64,000 nt of DNA from Amycolatopsis pretoriensis (lineage in GTDB: Bacteria; Actinomycetota; Actinomycetes; Mycobacteriales; Pseudonocardiaceae): the NCBI RefSeq assembly GCF_900107925.1, contig NZ_FNUJ01000004.1, forward strand, positions 248,001 to 312,000, in the 5' to 3' direction. Shown in pieces: positions 49,498 through 57,663 of the stretch (the first letter of the stretch is position 1; each line of letters starts with the position of its first letter). Under the pieces are notes generated by a model, which did no database searches, was not told the DNA's origin, and worked only from the letters and a program-made list of their open reading frames with translations. A program made the position numbers and the translations under genes.

Positions 49498-49568
49498 TCG
49501 GGCACCTCTTGAAAGGTATGCGGCCAGACCATTGAATTTGCCGAAAGTAGCCCTGGTCCCCGAGGGTG

Positions 49569-50504
49569 TCAAGCCTTCGTCAAATACTCGTCCAGCCGCT
49601 TGAGCAGGGGCCCGCCACCTCGGTGGTCGTTCGAGATCAGCGTCGCGGTGATGCCCGATGACGGCTGGTGGTCGCTCCGGAACGTGACGCCGTGGTCGCC
49701 GCCTTCCGACCGCACCACGCCGGGGCGCGGCAGCCAGAAGCCGAGGCCGTAGTCGTGGGGGCCTTCGCGCCGCAGCCGGTCGACCCACCTCCGCGGCACG
49801 ATCCGGCCGTCGAACAGGGCGGTCCAGAACTTCCGGAAGTCCGGGGCGGTGCTGTAGATCCCGCCGTCGCCGTGGCCGACCACCGGCAGGCTGAACACGT
49901 TGGTGCGGCCGTCTTCCAGGTACCCGGTGGCCGTCCGGGCGGGCAGCGCGTCCGAGCGGAGGAACGCCGTGTCGGTCATCCCGGCGGGCTCGGTGACGCG
50001 CGTCCGGACGAGGTCGGCGAAAGGTATGCCCGCGATCCCTTCGGCGATCAAGCCGAGGACGGCGAAGGCGCCGTTGTTGTAGTTGAACCGTTCGCCCGGC
50101 GGGAACTTCTGCGGGTAGCCGTCGAGTGCGGCGAGGTAGTCGGCCGACGTGGCGAGCAGGGGCGTGGGCGGCGGATCTTCCTCTTCGTCGCAGTAGTCGC
50201 CGATGCCGGACGTGTGCGTCAGCAGGTGCTCGACCGTCACGCGGTCGTCGATCAGCGGCAGGTCGGCGCCGAGGACGTCCCGCGCTCTCGTCGACAGCTC
50301 GAGGTACCCCTCGGCGATGAGCCCGATGACGACCAGCGCCGTGAACCCCTTGGTGCCGCTGGCGATCGCGAACCGCGTGTCGACGGTGTTCTCGATGCCG
50401 TGGGCGATGTGCGCGTAACCGGACGCCTCGGCGACCAGCGTCTCGTCGCCGCGGCTGACCAGGATGACACCGGAAAAGGGCGCTTCCACGGACTCAGCGT
50501 CCAC
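49569..50504 (-). CDS. Serine hydrolase, class C beta-lactamase/DD-peptidase fold
   Basis: A 311-residue penicillin-binding-like hydrolase. The SxxK motif is ASGTKGF near residue 50, with nucleophile Ser, and the YxN motif is FNYNNGAFAVLG. The third motif appears as GGDHG late in the protein. No signal peptide is visible, so it is probably cytoplasmic, as with many esterase-type members. GTG 50504 (AAGGG 8 nt upstream) is chosen; GTG 50489 is the alternative. Both starts lie inside the hairpin 50476-50516, so terminator and gene start overlap. Confidence 0.85.
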   Translation of the reverse strand: MDAESVEAPFSGVILVSRGDETLVAEASGYAHIAHGIENTVDTRFAIASGTKGFTALVVIGLIAEGYLELSTRARDVLGADLPLIDDRVTVEHLLTHTSGIGDYCDEEEDPPPTPLLATSADYLAALDGYPQKFPPGERFNYNNGAFAVLGLIAEGIAGIPFADLVRTRVTEPAGMTDTAFLRSDALPARTATGYLEDGRTNVFSLPVVGHGDGGIYSTAPDFRKFWTALFDGRIVPRRWVDRLRREGPHDYGLGFWLPRPGVVRSEGGDHGVTFRSDHQPSSGITATLISNDHRGGGPLLKRLDEYLTKA

Positions 50505-50516
50505 GGAAGCGCCCTT
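50476..50516 (-). terminator. Terminator of the GDPD gene overlapping the next gene's start
   Basis: A 12-bp stem (AAGGGCGCTTCC and complement), a 2x2 internal loop and a further 4-bp stem GGAC/GTCC with a 5-nt loop. On the minus strand it is followed by TTTTCC (four T's). It lies just past the GDPD stop and within the first codons of the serine hydrolase. Confidence 0.7.
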
Positions 50517-50529
50517 CGCGGCAACGGGA

Positions 50530-51660
50530 TTACCGGCCCAGGAACGCGTGCAGCGACTCGAGGGCGGTGTCCGGCTGGTCGGCGAAGAAGCCGTCGACGC
50601 CGGCCTTGAGGAACGCGGCCTCCTCGGTGAAGACGTCACCGAAGGCGTCCGGCTCGGCCGACGAGCGCAGGTTCGCCGGCAGGAACGGGTTTTCGTTCCG
50701 GAACGTGTACGGCTGCACCTTCAGACCCGCCTTGTGCGCGTCCGCGACGAGCGCGGTCGGCGTGCCCAGGTTGTCGTTCGTGTCCCGCGGGATGACCTGC
50801 GCCTTGTCCGGCCCGAGGTACTTCGCGTACTTCGCGACTTCGCGCAGCCCCTGCGGCGTGACGAGGTCCGCGTACGTCCGCTTGTCGCCCTTCGCGACGA
50901 AGTCCGCCGGAGCGCCGGAAGCGGACGTCAGCTGCAGCAGCGGCGTCCGGACCTGCTTGTGCAGCTCGATCAGGTTCGAGACCTCGAACGACTGGATGAT
51001 CGCGGGCGCGTCCGGCCGGTCGAGGCCGTTGCGCTTGAGGAGCGCGACCAGCTTCGGCTCGGTCGGGTTGCCGATCGTGGAGAAGAACGTCGAGTGCTTG
51101 ACCTCGGGGTAGGTGCCGAGCGTCCGGTGCAGCTCCTTGCCGAGCCGCTTGGTCAGGTCGAGCACCTCCTGGAAGGTGGCGATCTGGTAGCGCCCGTTGT
51201 AGAGCGTGTTGTGCGGGCGGTTCTGCGGGATCCGCTCGACCGCGCGCAGGGTCTTCAGCTCGGCGAGCGTGAAGTCCTGGGTGAACCAGCCGGTGGTCGA
51301 GACACCGTCGATGACGAGCGTCTTCTTGCGGTTCGCGAATTCGGGGTGCTTCGCGACGTCGGTGGTGCCGCCGATCTCCGGCTCGTGCCGGGCGACGAGC
51401 TGGCCGTCCTTGGTGGGCACGAGGTCGACGTCCACGTAGCTGACGCCCATCCGGAAGGCGAGCTCGTAGGAGGCGAGGGTGTGCTCCGGCCGGTAGCCGG
51501 GGGCACCGCGGTGTCCGACGATCACGGGGTCATCGTGGCCCCGCCCGTGCGCGGCCGCATCCCCGCTTTCGGTGGCGCTGGCCGAACCAACGGCCAGCCC
51601 GGTGACGCTCAGCAACGCCAGTCCGGCGAGTGCCAGTACGCCGACACGTTTGCGCTTCAT
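50530..51660 (-). CDS. Secreted glycerophosphodiester phosphodiesterase
   Basis: A 376-residue exported GlpQ-like enzyme that splits glycerophosphodiesters to glycerol-3-phosphate and an alcohol. The signal peptide covers ~1-30 (LALLSVTGLAVGSASA). The catalytic block VIVGHRGAPGYRPEHTLASYELA has the GHRG His-Arg pair and the Glu of PEHT; DVDLVPTKDGQLVARHEPE supplies the metal Asp and second His. ATG 51660 follows an AAGAGG. It probably recovers phosphate from lipids or teichoic acids. Confidence 0.93.
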   Translation of the reverse strand: MKRKRVGVLALAGLALLSVTGLAVGSASATESGDAAAHGRGHDDPVIVGHRGAPGYRPEHTLASYELAFRMGVSYVDVDLVPTKDGQLVARHEPEIGGTTDVAKHPEFANRKKTLVIDGVSTTGWFTQDFTLAELKTLRAVERIPQNRPHNTLYNGRYQIATFQEVLDLTKRLGKELHRTLGTYPEVKHSTFFSTIGNPTEPKLVALLKRNGLDRPDAPAIIQSFEVSNLIELHKQVRTPLLQLTSASGAPADFVAKGDKRTYADLVTPQGLREVAKYAKYLGPDKAQVIPRDTNDNLGTPTALVADAHKAGLKVQPYTFRNENPFLPANLRSSAEPDAFGDVFTEEAAFLKAGVDGFFADQPDTALESLHAFLGR

Positions 51661-51796
51661 CTGGTGACCTCTTTTCACACAGGGTTGACCCTGACTACTC
51701 GCGCCACCCTCGATGTCGCAAGCGTCCGAAGTGCGTATCCGGGCGAACCGGACGGTGAACGCCGCGTGGACTCCTGCTCGCGCGGCCCGGTTGGCA

Positions 51797-51845
51797 TGAA
51801 CGACTCGTTCACTTCGCCGGGTGTGATGAACGGGTCTTTCATGAC
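51797..51845. repeat. TGAACGA/TCGTTCA inverted-repeat pair
   Basis: TGAACGA-C-TCGTTCA (51797-51811) is followed by a looser partner GATGAACGGGTCTTTCATG (51825-51843). The two-part layout recalls the GAATG/CATTC elements but the sequence family is different. It lies upstream of the GDPD gene. Confidence 0.55.
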
Positions 51846-52063
51846 GTCTCGCGCGCTCGCGCTCGCGCGGCACCTGCCGTCCTTGGGCGGGGTTCGGGGT
51901 CCGGGGCTCCGGCAAAGTCGCGCCGGCGGGCCGGACTTGCTCTCGCGCTGCCCTCTCGCTTGGGTGAGCGGGGGCCGAGCGGCCGGGTTGGCGGGCGCTC
52001 GCGCTGCGGGCGGCCGGTCCCCACGAGCTGCCCCGCTCGCGCAGCCGCCTGCCCGTGCGGCAG

Positions 52064-52229
52064 CCCGCCGGCACAGCAGCCCGCCGGCACAGCAGCCCGC
52101 CGGCACAGCAGCCCGCCGGCACAGCAGCCCGCCGGCACAGCAGCCCGCCGGCACAGCAGCCCGCCGGCACAGCAGCCCGCCGGCACAGCAGCCCGCCGGC
52201 ACAGCAGCCCGCCGGCACAGCAGCCCGCC
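52064..52229. repeat. Tandem array of a 16-bp unit
   Basis: Ten perfect head-to-tail copies of CCCGCCGGCACAGCAG (52064-52223) followed by a 6-base partial copy. Identity between copies is complete and there are no spacers, so this is a minisatellite and not a CRISPR array. The unit length is not a multiple of 3, in line with non-coding DNA. Confidence 0.95.
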
Positions 52230-52307
52230 CTCCCTGGGGGAACCCCCGCTTCCAGCGTATCGGCGCCCTCCGACGAAACTCCCGGATCGCCGGGGCCGGA
52301 AGCCGAG

Positions 52308-52337
52308 TTGTCCACACCGGTGGCGACTTGTGGACAA
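52308..52337. promoter_or_regulatory. Two inverted perfect DnaA boxes upstream of purD
   Basis: TTGTCCACA (52308-52316) and its complement TGTGGACAA (52329-52337), separated by 12 bp. Both match the high-affinity DnaA box used by high-GC actinobacteria. The pair lies about 160 bp upstream of the purD start. Confidence 0.65.
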
Positions 52338-52496
52338 GCCCGTCGGCCGCCTCCCCGTCCGGCGCGGCCGGCGGCGGAATGTCCGGCTCCTCCCTGCCTG
52401 GCCGTCGCCCGTCACCCTCGGCGCGACCGTCCTCACCCGCCGTGCCGACCGACGGCGAAATGTCCGGCGCGGGACCGGCCGGATACGCTGTGCGGC

Positions 52497-53768
52497 GTGC
52501 GCGTACTGGTAATCGGCTCCGGCGCCCGTGAGCATGCCCTCGTCCTCGCGGCCTCCGGTGACCCCACGGTCACCGCGCTGGCCTGCGCGCCCGGCAACGC
52601 CGGGACCGCCGCCGTGGCCGAGCAGCTCGGCGTCGATGCCGCCGAGCCCGAGGCCGTCGCCGCGCTCGCCAAGAGCTGGCAGGCCGATCTCGTCGTCGTC
52701 GGGCCGGAAGTTCCGCTCGTCGCCGGGGTCGCCGACGCCGTCCGCAAGGCGGGCATCGCCTGCTTCGGGCCCTCGGCCGCCGCCGCTCGCATCGAAGGCT
52801 CGAAGGCGTTCGCTAAGGACGTCATGGCCGCCGCGAACGTGCCGACCGCGCGCAGCGAGGTGGTCGACAACCCGGCCCGCCTCGACGCCGCGCTCAGCCG
52901 CTTCGGCCCGACCTGGGTGGTCAAGGACGACGGCCTCGCCGCCGGCAAGGGCGTCGTCGTCACGACCGACTACGACGTCGCGCGCAAGCACGCCATCATG
53001 CTGCTCGACGGCGGCCACCCCGTCCTCCTGGAGTCCTTTTTGGACGGTCCGGAGGCCTCGCTCTTCTGCTTTGTCGACGGCAACACCGTCGTCCCGCTGC
53101 TGCCGGCTCAGGACTTCAAACGCGTCGGCGACGACGACGCCGGCCCGAACACCGGCGGCATGGGTGCCTACGCGCCGCTGCCCTGGGCGCCCGAAAACCT
53201 GGTCGAGGAGCTGGTCGAGCGGGTCGTCCAGCCGGTCGCCGACGAGCTGGTGAACCGGGGCGCGTCGTTCTCCGGCCTGCTCTACGCCGGGCTCGCGCTG
53301 ACGTCCGAGGGCCCGCAGGTCATCGAGTTCAACTGCCGCTTCGGCGACCCGGAGACGCAGGTCGTGCTGGCCCTGCTGCGCAGCCCCATCGCCGGGCTGA
53401 TGCACGCCACCGCCACCGGCAAGCTCGCCGAGCACCCGCCGCTGGAGTGGGCGGGCGGCGCCGCGGTCACCGTCGTGATCGCCGCCGACGGCTACCCCGG
53501 CAAGCCGCGCACCGGCGACGTCATCGGCGGCGCCGAGCTGGAAGGCGTGCTGCACGCGGGCACCCGCCGCCGCGACGACGGCGCCGTGGTCTCCTCCGGC
53601 GGCCGCGTGCTCTCGGTCGTCGGCACCGGCAAGACGCTCAAGTCGGCGCGCAAGCACGCGTACGAGACCGTCGAGAAGATCCACCTCGCGGGCTCGCACC
53701 ACCGCACGGACATCGCCCTCAAGGCGGCGAACGGCGAGGTCGGCGCCCCGGCGAAACAGCGCGCCTGA
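52497..53768 (+). CDS. purD: Phosphoribosylamine-glycine ligase
   Basis: A 423-residue ATP-grasp enzyme (GAR synthetase) of purine synthesis. It starts RVLVIGSGAREHAL, has the ATP-grasp lid PTWVVKDDGLAAGKGVVV and the metal/ATP block QVIEFNCRFGDPETQ. GTG 52497 puts the first strand at the N-terminus, and no better start is upstream. It contains one of the AT-core GTCC-N5-GGAC motifs (53033, encoding SFLD). It is monocistronic with respect to purine genes here. Confidence 0.97.
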   Translation: MRVLVIGSGAREHALVLAASGDPTVTALACAPGNAGTAAVAEQLGVDAAEPEAVAALAKSWQADLVVVGPEVPLVAGVADAVRKAGIACFGPSAAAARIEGSKAFAKDVMAAANVPTARSEVVDNPARLDAALSRFGPTWVVKDDGLAAGKGVVVTTDYDVARKHAIMLLDGGHPVLLESFLDGPEASLFCFVDGNTVVPLLPAQDFKRVGDDDAGPNTGGMGAYAPLPWAPENLVEELVERVVQPVADELVNRGASFSGLLYAGLALTSEGPQVIEFNCRFGDPETQVVLALLRSPIAGLMHATATGKLAEHPPLEWAGGAAVTVVIAADGYPGKPRTGDVIGGAELEGVLHAGTRRRDDGAVVSSGGRVLSVVGTGKTLKSARKHAYETVEKIHLAGSHHRTDIALKAANGEVGAPAKQRA

Positions 53769-53883
53769 CGGGCGGAACCGGGGGCCTCCGGTCTTCGTCC
53801 AACCTCAGGCCATCGCTACACGTGGGTTGGTAACCTCGACGGGAAGTCGGCCGGTCACTGTCCGCATGACGTCAGGGGAGAGC

Positions 53884-54264
53884 ATGTCAGGACCCTCGTA
53901 CGACCTCAGCCCGGCCGTCCCCGTGGCTCCGGCCGCCGCGGACGTCCTGGTCCACCCGGACAAGCTGCTCGACGTCGCCCGGATCGTCGAAGAACAGGCC
54001 AATGCCCTCGAAGACCAGCTGCTGACCAAGCTCGGCCTGCTGCGGATCGACGCGCCGTCGGCCGACGTGATCAGCACCCAGTCCATCGAGGCCTGGAACT
54101 CCCTCATCGCCGACGGCGACCGCTCCTACGCGGGCCAGGTCCGCGAGTACGTCGCCGGTCTGAAGCGCCTCGTCTCGCAGCTGCGTGACGCCGCGAAGGA
54201 CTACAAGGTCAGCGACGAGGAGAAGGCGGCAGTGTTCGGTGACCGCGGCAAGCACGGTGCGTAG
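53884..54264 (+). CDS. PE-like ESX (type VII) substrate
   Basis: A 126-residue helical-hairpin protein. The segment ADVLVHPDKLLDVARIVEEQANALEDQL resembles the PE domain, and the C-terminal helix ends with DYKVSDEE, which contains the type VII secretion motif YxxxD. ATG 53884 has a GGGGAGAG just upstream. The PPE-like protein (54866) and EspG-like chaperone (56440) in the same direction are its expected partners; PE and PPE proteins pair as a heterodimer before export. Confidence 0.7.
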   Translation: MSGPSYDLSPAVPVAPAAADVLVHPDKLLDVARIVEEQANALEDQLLTKLGLLRIDAPSADVISTQSIEAWNSLIADGDRSYAGQVREYVAGLKRLVSQLRDAAKDYKVSDEEKAAVFGDRGKHGA

Positions 54265-54856
54265 CCGGACGCTGCGGATCACCGGGGGCGTGCTCGCGAC
54301 GGCGGCGCTCGCCGGCTGCTCGGCGGGCACCGAAGGCACCCCGTACCCGGTCGAGACAGCCGCGACAGCGGCGTCGCAGAGCGCCAAGGCGGCCCAGCTG
54401 CCACAGCGCCCGGCCGACCTGCCGCTGCAGGGCGTCAACCTGTGCGAGCTCTTCCCGCAGGTGCAGCTCGACGCGCTGAAGATCACCAGCACCCCGCGCG
54501 AAGGACCGTCCTCCGACGGGCCGACGTGCGTGTTCGACGCCGACGGCGCCGAGCCGGTGCACGCCTACCACGTCCGGGCCGTGACGGCGGACCTCGGCGA
54601 GTGGATCACCGGCGCCCGCAAGAAGAACAGCATGACCACCGAGCCGAAGACGATCGGCGGCTACCCGGCGCTGACGAACTACCGCGCGGCCGGCGACCCC
54701 GCCGACTGCGAGGCGCTCGTCGGCGTCGCGCGCGGCCAGACGATGGCCGTCCAGACCTTCGCCATCACCCGCGGCCAGCTCACGCAGCCGCAGCTGTGCG
54801 AGATGTCGGTGCACGCCGCCGACATCGCGTTGCAGTCCTTGAAAGCACGCAACTAG
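54257..54856 (+). CDS. DUF3558 family lipoprotein
   Basis: A 199-residue exported lipoprotein. The signal peptide RSRTLRITGGVLATAALAGC ends in a lipobox with Cys21. The mature part has three further cysteines (VNLCELF, PTCVFDAD, PADCEAL) and a last one in LCEMSVH, consistent with the DUF3558 pattern of disulfide-linked surface proteins. GTG 54257 overlaps the stop of the PE-like gene. DUF3558 lipoproteins are frequent beside ESX genes in Pseudonocardiaceae; their role is unknown. Confidence 0.85.
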   Translation: MRSRTLRITGGVLATAALAGCSAGTEGTPYPVETAATAASQSAKAAQLPQRPADLPLQGVNLCELFPQVQLDALKITSTPREGPSSDGPTCVFDADGAEPVHAYHVRAVTADLGEWITGARKKNSMTTEPKTIGGYPALTNYRAAGDPADCEALVGVARGQTMAVQTFAITRGQLTQPQLCEMSVHAADIALQSLKARN

Positions 54857-54865
54857 GGAGGGCGC

Positions 54866-56437
54866 GTGGAATTCTCCGAGCTCGCGGCCGGCATCCAGAA
54901 CCACCGGTTCGACGGCTGGACCAACACCGCGATCGCCGACCAGATCACGCGGATGGTCAACGGCGACGGCACCGGCAGCATCGGCACGGCCGTCGACGCG
55001 CTGAAGGCCGTCGCGACCGCCCTCGCCCACACCGACCAGACGCTGCGCGCGCAGCTGCTGAAGCTCGGCGTCGAATGGCAGAGCCAGGCGGGCGGTGCGG
55101 CCGGCCAGGTGCTGACCGAGCAGGCCGGGTTCTCCCAGGACGCCACGACGAAGGTCGCGCACGCCGCCGAAATGGTGTTCGAGCAGGGCGAGTCCTTCAA
55201 CCGCACCAAGTACAAGCTGCCGGACGCCGAGACCGTCCGGAAGGGTGCGGGCGGCTACACGCTCACCGACGGCCTGCTGCTGTCCCTGATCGGCTTCGAG
55301 ACCGACCACGCGCGTCAGGTCGAGGCCGCGAACAACGCGAAGGAGCAGGCGAAGCAGGCGCTCAACGAGTACGCGCAGGAAAGCGGCACGAACCTGCTTT
55401 CGACGCAGTCGCTGTCCGACCCCGAGTCGCTGAAGCTGGCCGCGCCCGGTATCGCGCCAGGCGTGCTGGACGTCGCGGGCGCCGCCGTCGCGGTGACGCC
55501 GGACGGCGGCGTGAAACCCGCTTCGGACAAGGTCCGCTCGGTGCACGTCGATCCGCCGGTGGCGCAGCCGGTGTCGCACCCGGTCCACGCCGACCCGCCG
55601 ACCCCGGTCTACGGCGTCGCGGCGCAGCAGCCGTCCCGGCCCGTCGCGCAGCCGCCGCGCCAGACCGGCTCGGTGACCGCGCCGGCCGCCCAGCACACGA
55701 CACCGTCGTCGTCGACGACCCCGGCGGGTGTCAAGCCGCCGACGTCGACGCCCGCGCCCGGCTGGGTCAACGCCCCGGGCCGCGGCACCGCGTCCGGCGA
55801 CTCCACCCACTTCTCGCCCGGCCTCTCGGTCGGTGCCGGCGGTGACCAGTTCGTCCCGCCGGGTGCGCCCGGCTCCCTGCCGCCCGGCTCGTCCCCGGCG
55901 ACGGCGCCGATCAAGTCGCTCGGCGGCGGGGGCGCGTCCGGCGGCTCGACCGGCCTCGACAGCTCGGCCGGCCGCGGCGCGGACGGGCTGCTGGCCAAGG
56001 GCCGCACGGTGGGGTCGATGCCGCAGCCGCCGCTCCCGCCCGGCCAGTTCACCGCCGAACGCGGGTTCACGGTCAAGCCCGGCGCGACCCCCGGCGAAAT
56101 CGGCGCGGGCGCGGCGGCGATCGGCGCGGGCGCGGCCGGTGGCGCGCTGAGCGGCGACAAGGAGCGCCAGCGGCGCGAAAAGGGCCCGGCGAAGGGCCCG
56201 GTGCGGCCGCTGCCGGTCGGCGAGCTGCCCGAGGAAGAGGCCGCGGCCCTGCGGAAGTCGGAGCAGATCAGCCCGAAGCAGAAGCCCGGCGAGGCGAAGT
56301 TCCTCAACGAGGCGGCGCCGCGCGAGGACGACGCCGAGCACGTCCGCCGCTTCGGCGTCGACGACCAGGACCTGTTCGCCGACCAGCGGATGGTCTCGCC
56401 CGACGTCATCGGCGACCACGAAGGGGACGGGCGCTGA
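54866..56437 (+). CDS. PPE-like ESX substrate with long Pro/Gly-rich tail
   Basis: A 523-residue protein. Residues ~1-180 are helical, with W74 in VEWQSQAGGAAGQVL in the position of the WXG/PPE turn, and a second helical stretch ERVFEQGESF-like (EMVFEQGESFNRTKY). Residues ~230-440 are low-complexity Pro/Gly/Ser/Thr. The C-terminal ~60 residues form a conserved-looking acidic block (RRFGVDDQDLFADQR, then PDVIGDHEG). GTG 54866 follows GGGAGG. It is directly upstream of the EspG-like gene. Confidence 0.72.
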   Translation: MEFSELAAGIQNHRFDGWTNTAIADQITRMVNGDGTGSIGTAVDALKAVATALAHTDQTLRAQLLKLGVEWQSQAGGAAGQVLTEQAGFSQDATTKVAHAAEMVFEQGESFNRTKYKLPDAETVRKGAGGYTLTDGLLLSLIGFETDHARQVEAANNAKEQAKQALNEYAQESGTNLLSTQSLSDPESLKLAAPGIAPGVLDVAGAAVAVTPDGGVKPASDKVRSVHVDPPVAQPVSHPVHADPPTPVYGVAAQQPSRPVAQPPRQTGSVTAPAAQHTTPSSSTTPAGVKPPTSTPAPGWVNAPGRGTASGDSTHFSPGLSVGAGGDQFVPPGAPGSLPPGSSPATAPIKSLGGGGASGGSTGLDSSAGRGADGLLAKGRTVGSMPQPPLPPGQFTAERGFTVKPGATPGEIGAGAAAIGAGAAGGALSGDKERQRREKGPAKGPVRPLPVGELPEEEAAALRKSEQISPKQKPGEAKFLNEAAPREDDAEHVRRFGVDDQDLFADQRMVSPDVIGDHEGDGR

Positions 56438-56439
56438 CC

Positions 56440-57198
56440 GTGTCGCTGGTGCTGTCCGCGCACGAGTTCGACGTGCTCTGGGAGTCGCTCGAACTGCCCC
56501 GCCGCCACGTCGCGCTGGACGTGCCGAGCGAGGGAACCACCCACGGCGAGCGGCGGGAGCTGGTGGACGCGGCGTGGGCGTCGCTGGGTGAGCGGCGCCT
56601 GGCCCGCAACCGCCGGGTGACCGGCGAGGTGGCCGACCAGCTGCACCTGCTGGCCCGCCCGCAGTACGGCATCGACGTCTGGGTGTGGGCCGAGCGCGAG
56701 ATCCGCGGCCGCGCGGTGAGCGCCCGCGGCCAGGCGGTCCTCGCGGTGGTGGACCACGGCGAGGTCTGGCTCATCCCGGCGACCGAAGACGGCCTCGCCG
56801 AGACGGCGGTCTCGGTGGCGGGCGACCTGGGCCCGGGCATCGGCCAGACGGTCAGCATCCCCTACGACGTCCTCCGGACGGCCGATTCGGCGGCGAAGGG
56901 TGACGCGAAAGCGCTGGTCACGGCGTTGGAAGACCGCGGCGTCGAACTGTTCCACGCCCAGGAGCTGTCGGGGATGCTGCTGGGCCAGGAAGCCCGCGGC
57001 CAGTTCGGCGCGGAGCGCGTCGGCCGCGACGGCGTCGTCCACCGCGCGGGCCGCGTGGTGGCGTTCTTCGACACCGACGCCGGCCGGTACCTGTTCCAGG
57101 TGGTGTCGGACCGCGAAGGCCGCGAGTGGGCCACCGTGACCCCGGCCGACAACGCCCTGCTCGCGACGCGGATCCGCGAGCTGCTGGCGGAGGCCTGA
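56440..57198 (+). CDS. ESX secretion-associated protein EspG
   Basis: A 252-residue cytosolic EspG-family chaperone, expected to bind the tip of the PE-PPE dimer and keep it competent for type VII export. Family features are the opening LSAHEFDVLWESLELPRRHVALDV, the strand pattern VDVW-like IDVWVWAERE, and the C-terminal RAGRVVAFFDTDAGRYLFQ. GTG 56440 lies 2 bp after the PPE-like stop, so the two genes are co-expressed. Confidence 0.87.
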   Translation: MSLVLSAHEFDVLWESLELPRRHVALDVPSEGTTHGERRELVDAAWASLGERRLARNRRVTGEVADQLHLLARPQYGIDVWVWAEREIRGRAVSARGQAVLAVVDHGEVWLIPATEDGLAETAVSVAGDLGPGIGQTVSIPYDVLRTADSAAKGDAKALVTALEDRGVELFHAQELSGMLLGQEARGQFGAERVGRDGVVHRAGRVVAFFDTDAGRYLFQVVSDREGREWATVTPADNALLATRIRELLAEA

Positions 57199-57331
57199 GC
57201 CCCGCCGGGTGGAAGTTGCCCGGGATCCGTACGCGCGCCCCTCGGGAAGTCATAAAGTAAGCGCGGGAACCGTCCCGGTCACGGCGACGTCTGATCGGGC
57301 GGATACGAGTTTCCGAAGGGGATGACGAGCC

Positions 57332-57643
57332 GTGCCTGTCTACGACACCGAATCGATGGCCATCGCGGCCGGCCAGGTGGAGAAGCTGAAGGACGAGTTC
57401 GAGAAGTCCAAGCACAAGGTCACCGGCCTGGACCACGAGAAGGAAAGCCCCTTCGGCGGGATGGACGAGACGGGCGACGCGCACGGCGCGGTCGGCAAGT
57501 TCAAGGACGGCGTGCACAGCCAGTTCGACGCCGCGGGCAAGCACATGGAGGCGCTGGGGTTCGCCATGCGCAAAGCCGCCGGGCTGATCGCCGAAACCGA
57601 CCAGGTCGGCGCGAGCGACCTGACCCTCCACGTCGACAAGTGA
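57332..57643 (+). CDS. EspC/WXG100-like small ESX-associated protein
   Basis: A 103-residue helical protein starting at GTG 57332. It has two predicted amphipathic helices (MAIAAGQVEKLKDEFEKSKH and VGKFKDGVHSQFDAAGKHM) separated by a Gly/Pro turn (PFGGMDETGDAHG), a plan like the EspC-type ESX proteins. No YxxxD/E motif is seen. It lies 20 bp upstream of the WXG-transglycosylase gene and may be its secretion partner. Confidence 0.65.
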   Translation: MPVYDTESMAIAAGQVEKLKDEFEKSKHKVTGLDHEKESPFGGMDETGDAHGAVGKFKDGVHSQFDAAGKHMEALGFAMRKAAGLIAETDQVGASDLTLHVDK

Positions 57644-57663
57644 ACTGAGCAGGGGGCACGAAA

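Larger units (their letters stand above)
51661..52496. other. 836-bp gap between GDPD and purD with repeats and DnaA boxes
   Basis: No gene is convincing here. In order the gap holds the GDPD promoter region, an inverted-repeat pair (51797-51845), a GC-rich stretch, a 16-bp tandem array (52064-52229), two inverted DnaA boxes (52308-52337) and a GC-rich leader to purD. Open frames that cross it only read the 16-bp repeat as a 16-residue periodic peptide and show no family resemblance. Confidence 0.7.

Noticed and set aside
49521..49534. dre-like half-site (GGCCAGACCATT) before the amino acid permease
   Set aside because: Only one half matches TGGTC-N2-GACCA; the other half is GCGGC, so it is not counted as a DasR site.
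52064..52229. CRISPR-like repeated array
   Set aside because: The 16-bp units are contiguous without spacers and no cas gene is near; it is a minisatellite.
52308..52337. Chromosomal replication origin
   Set aside because: Only two DnaA boxes, no cluster of boxes and no dnaA/dnaN/gyr genes in the window.
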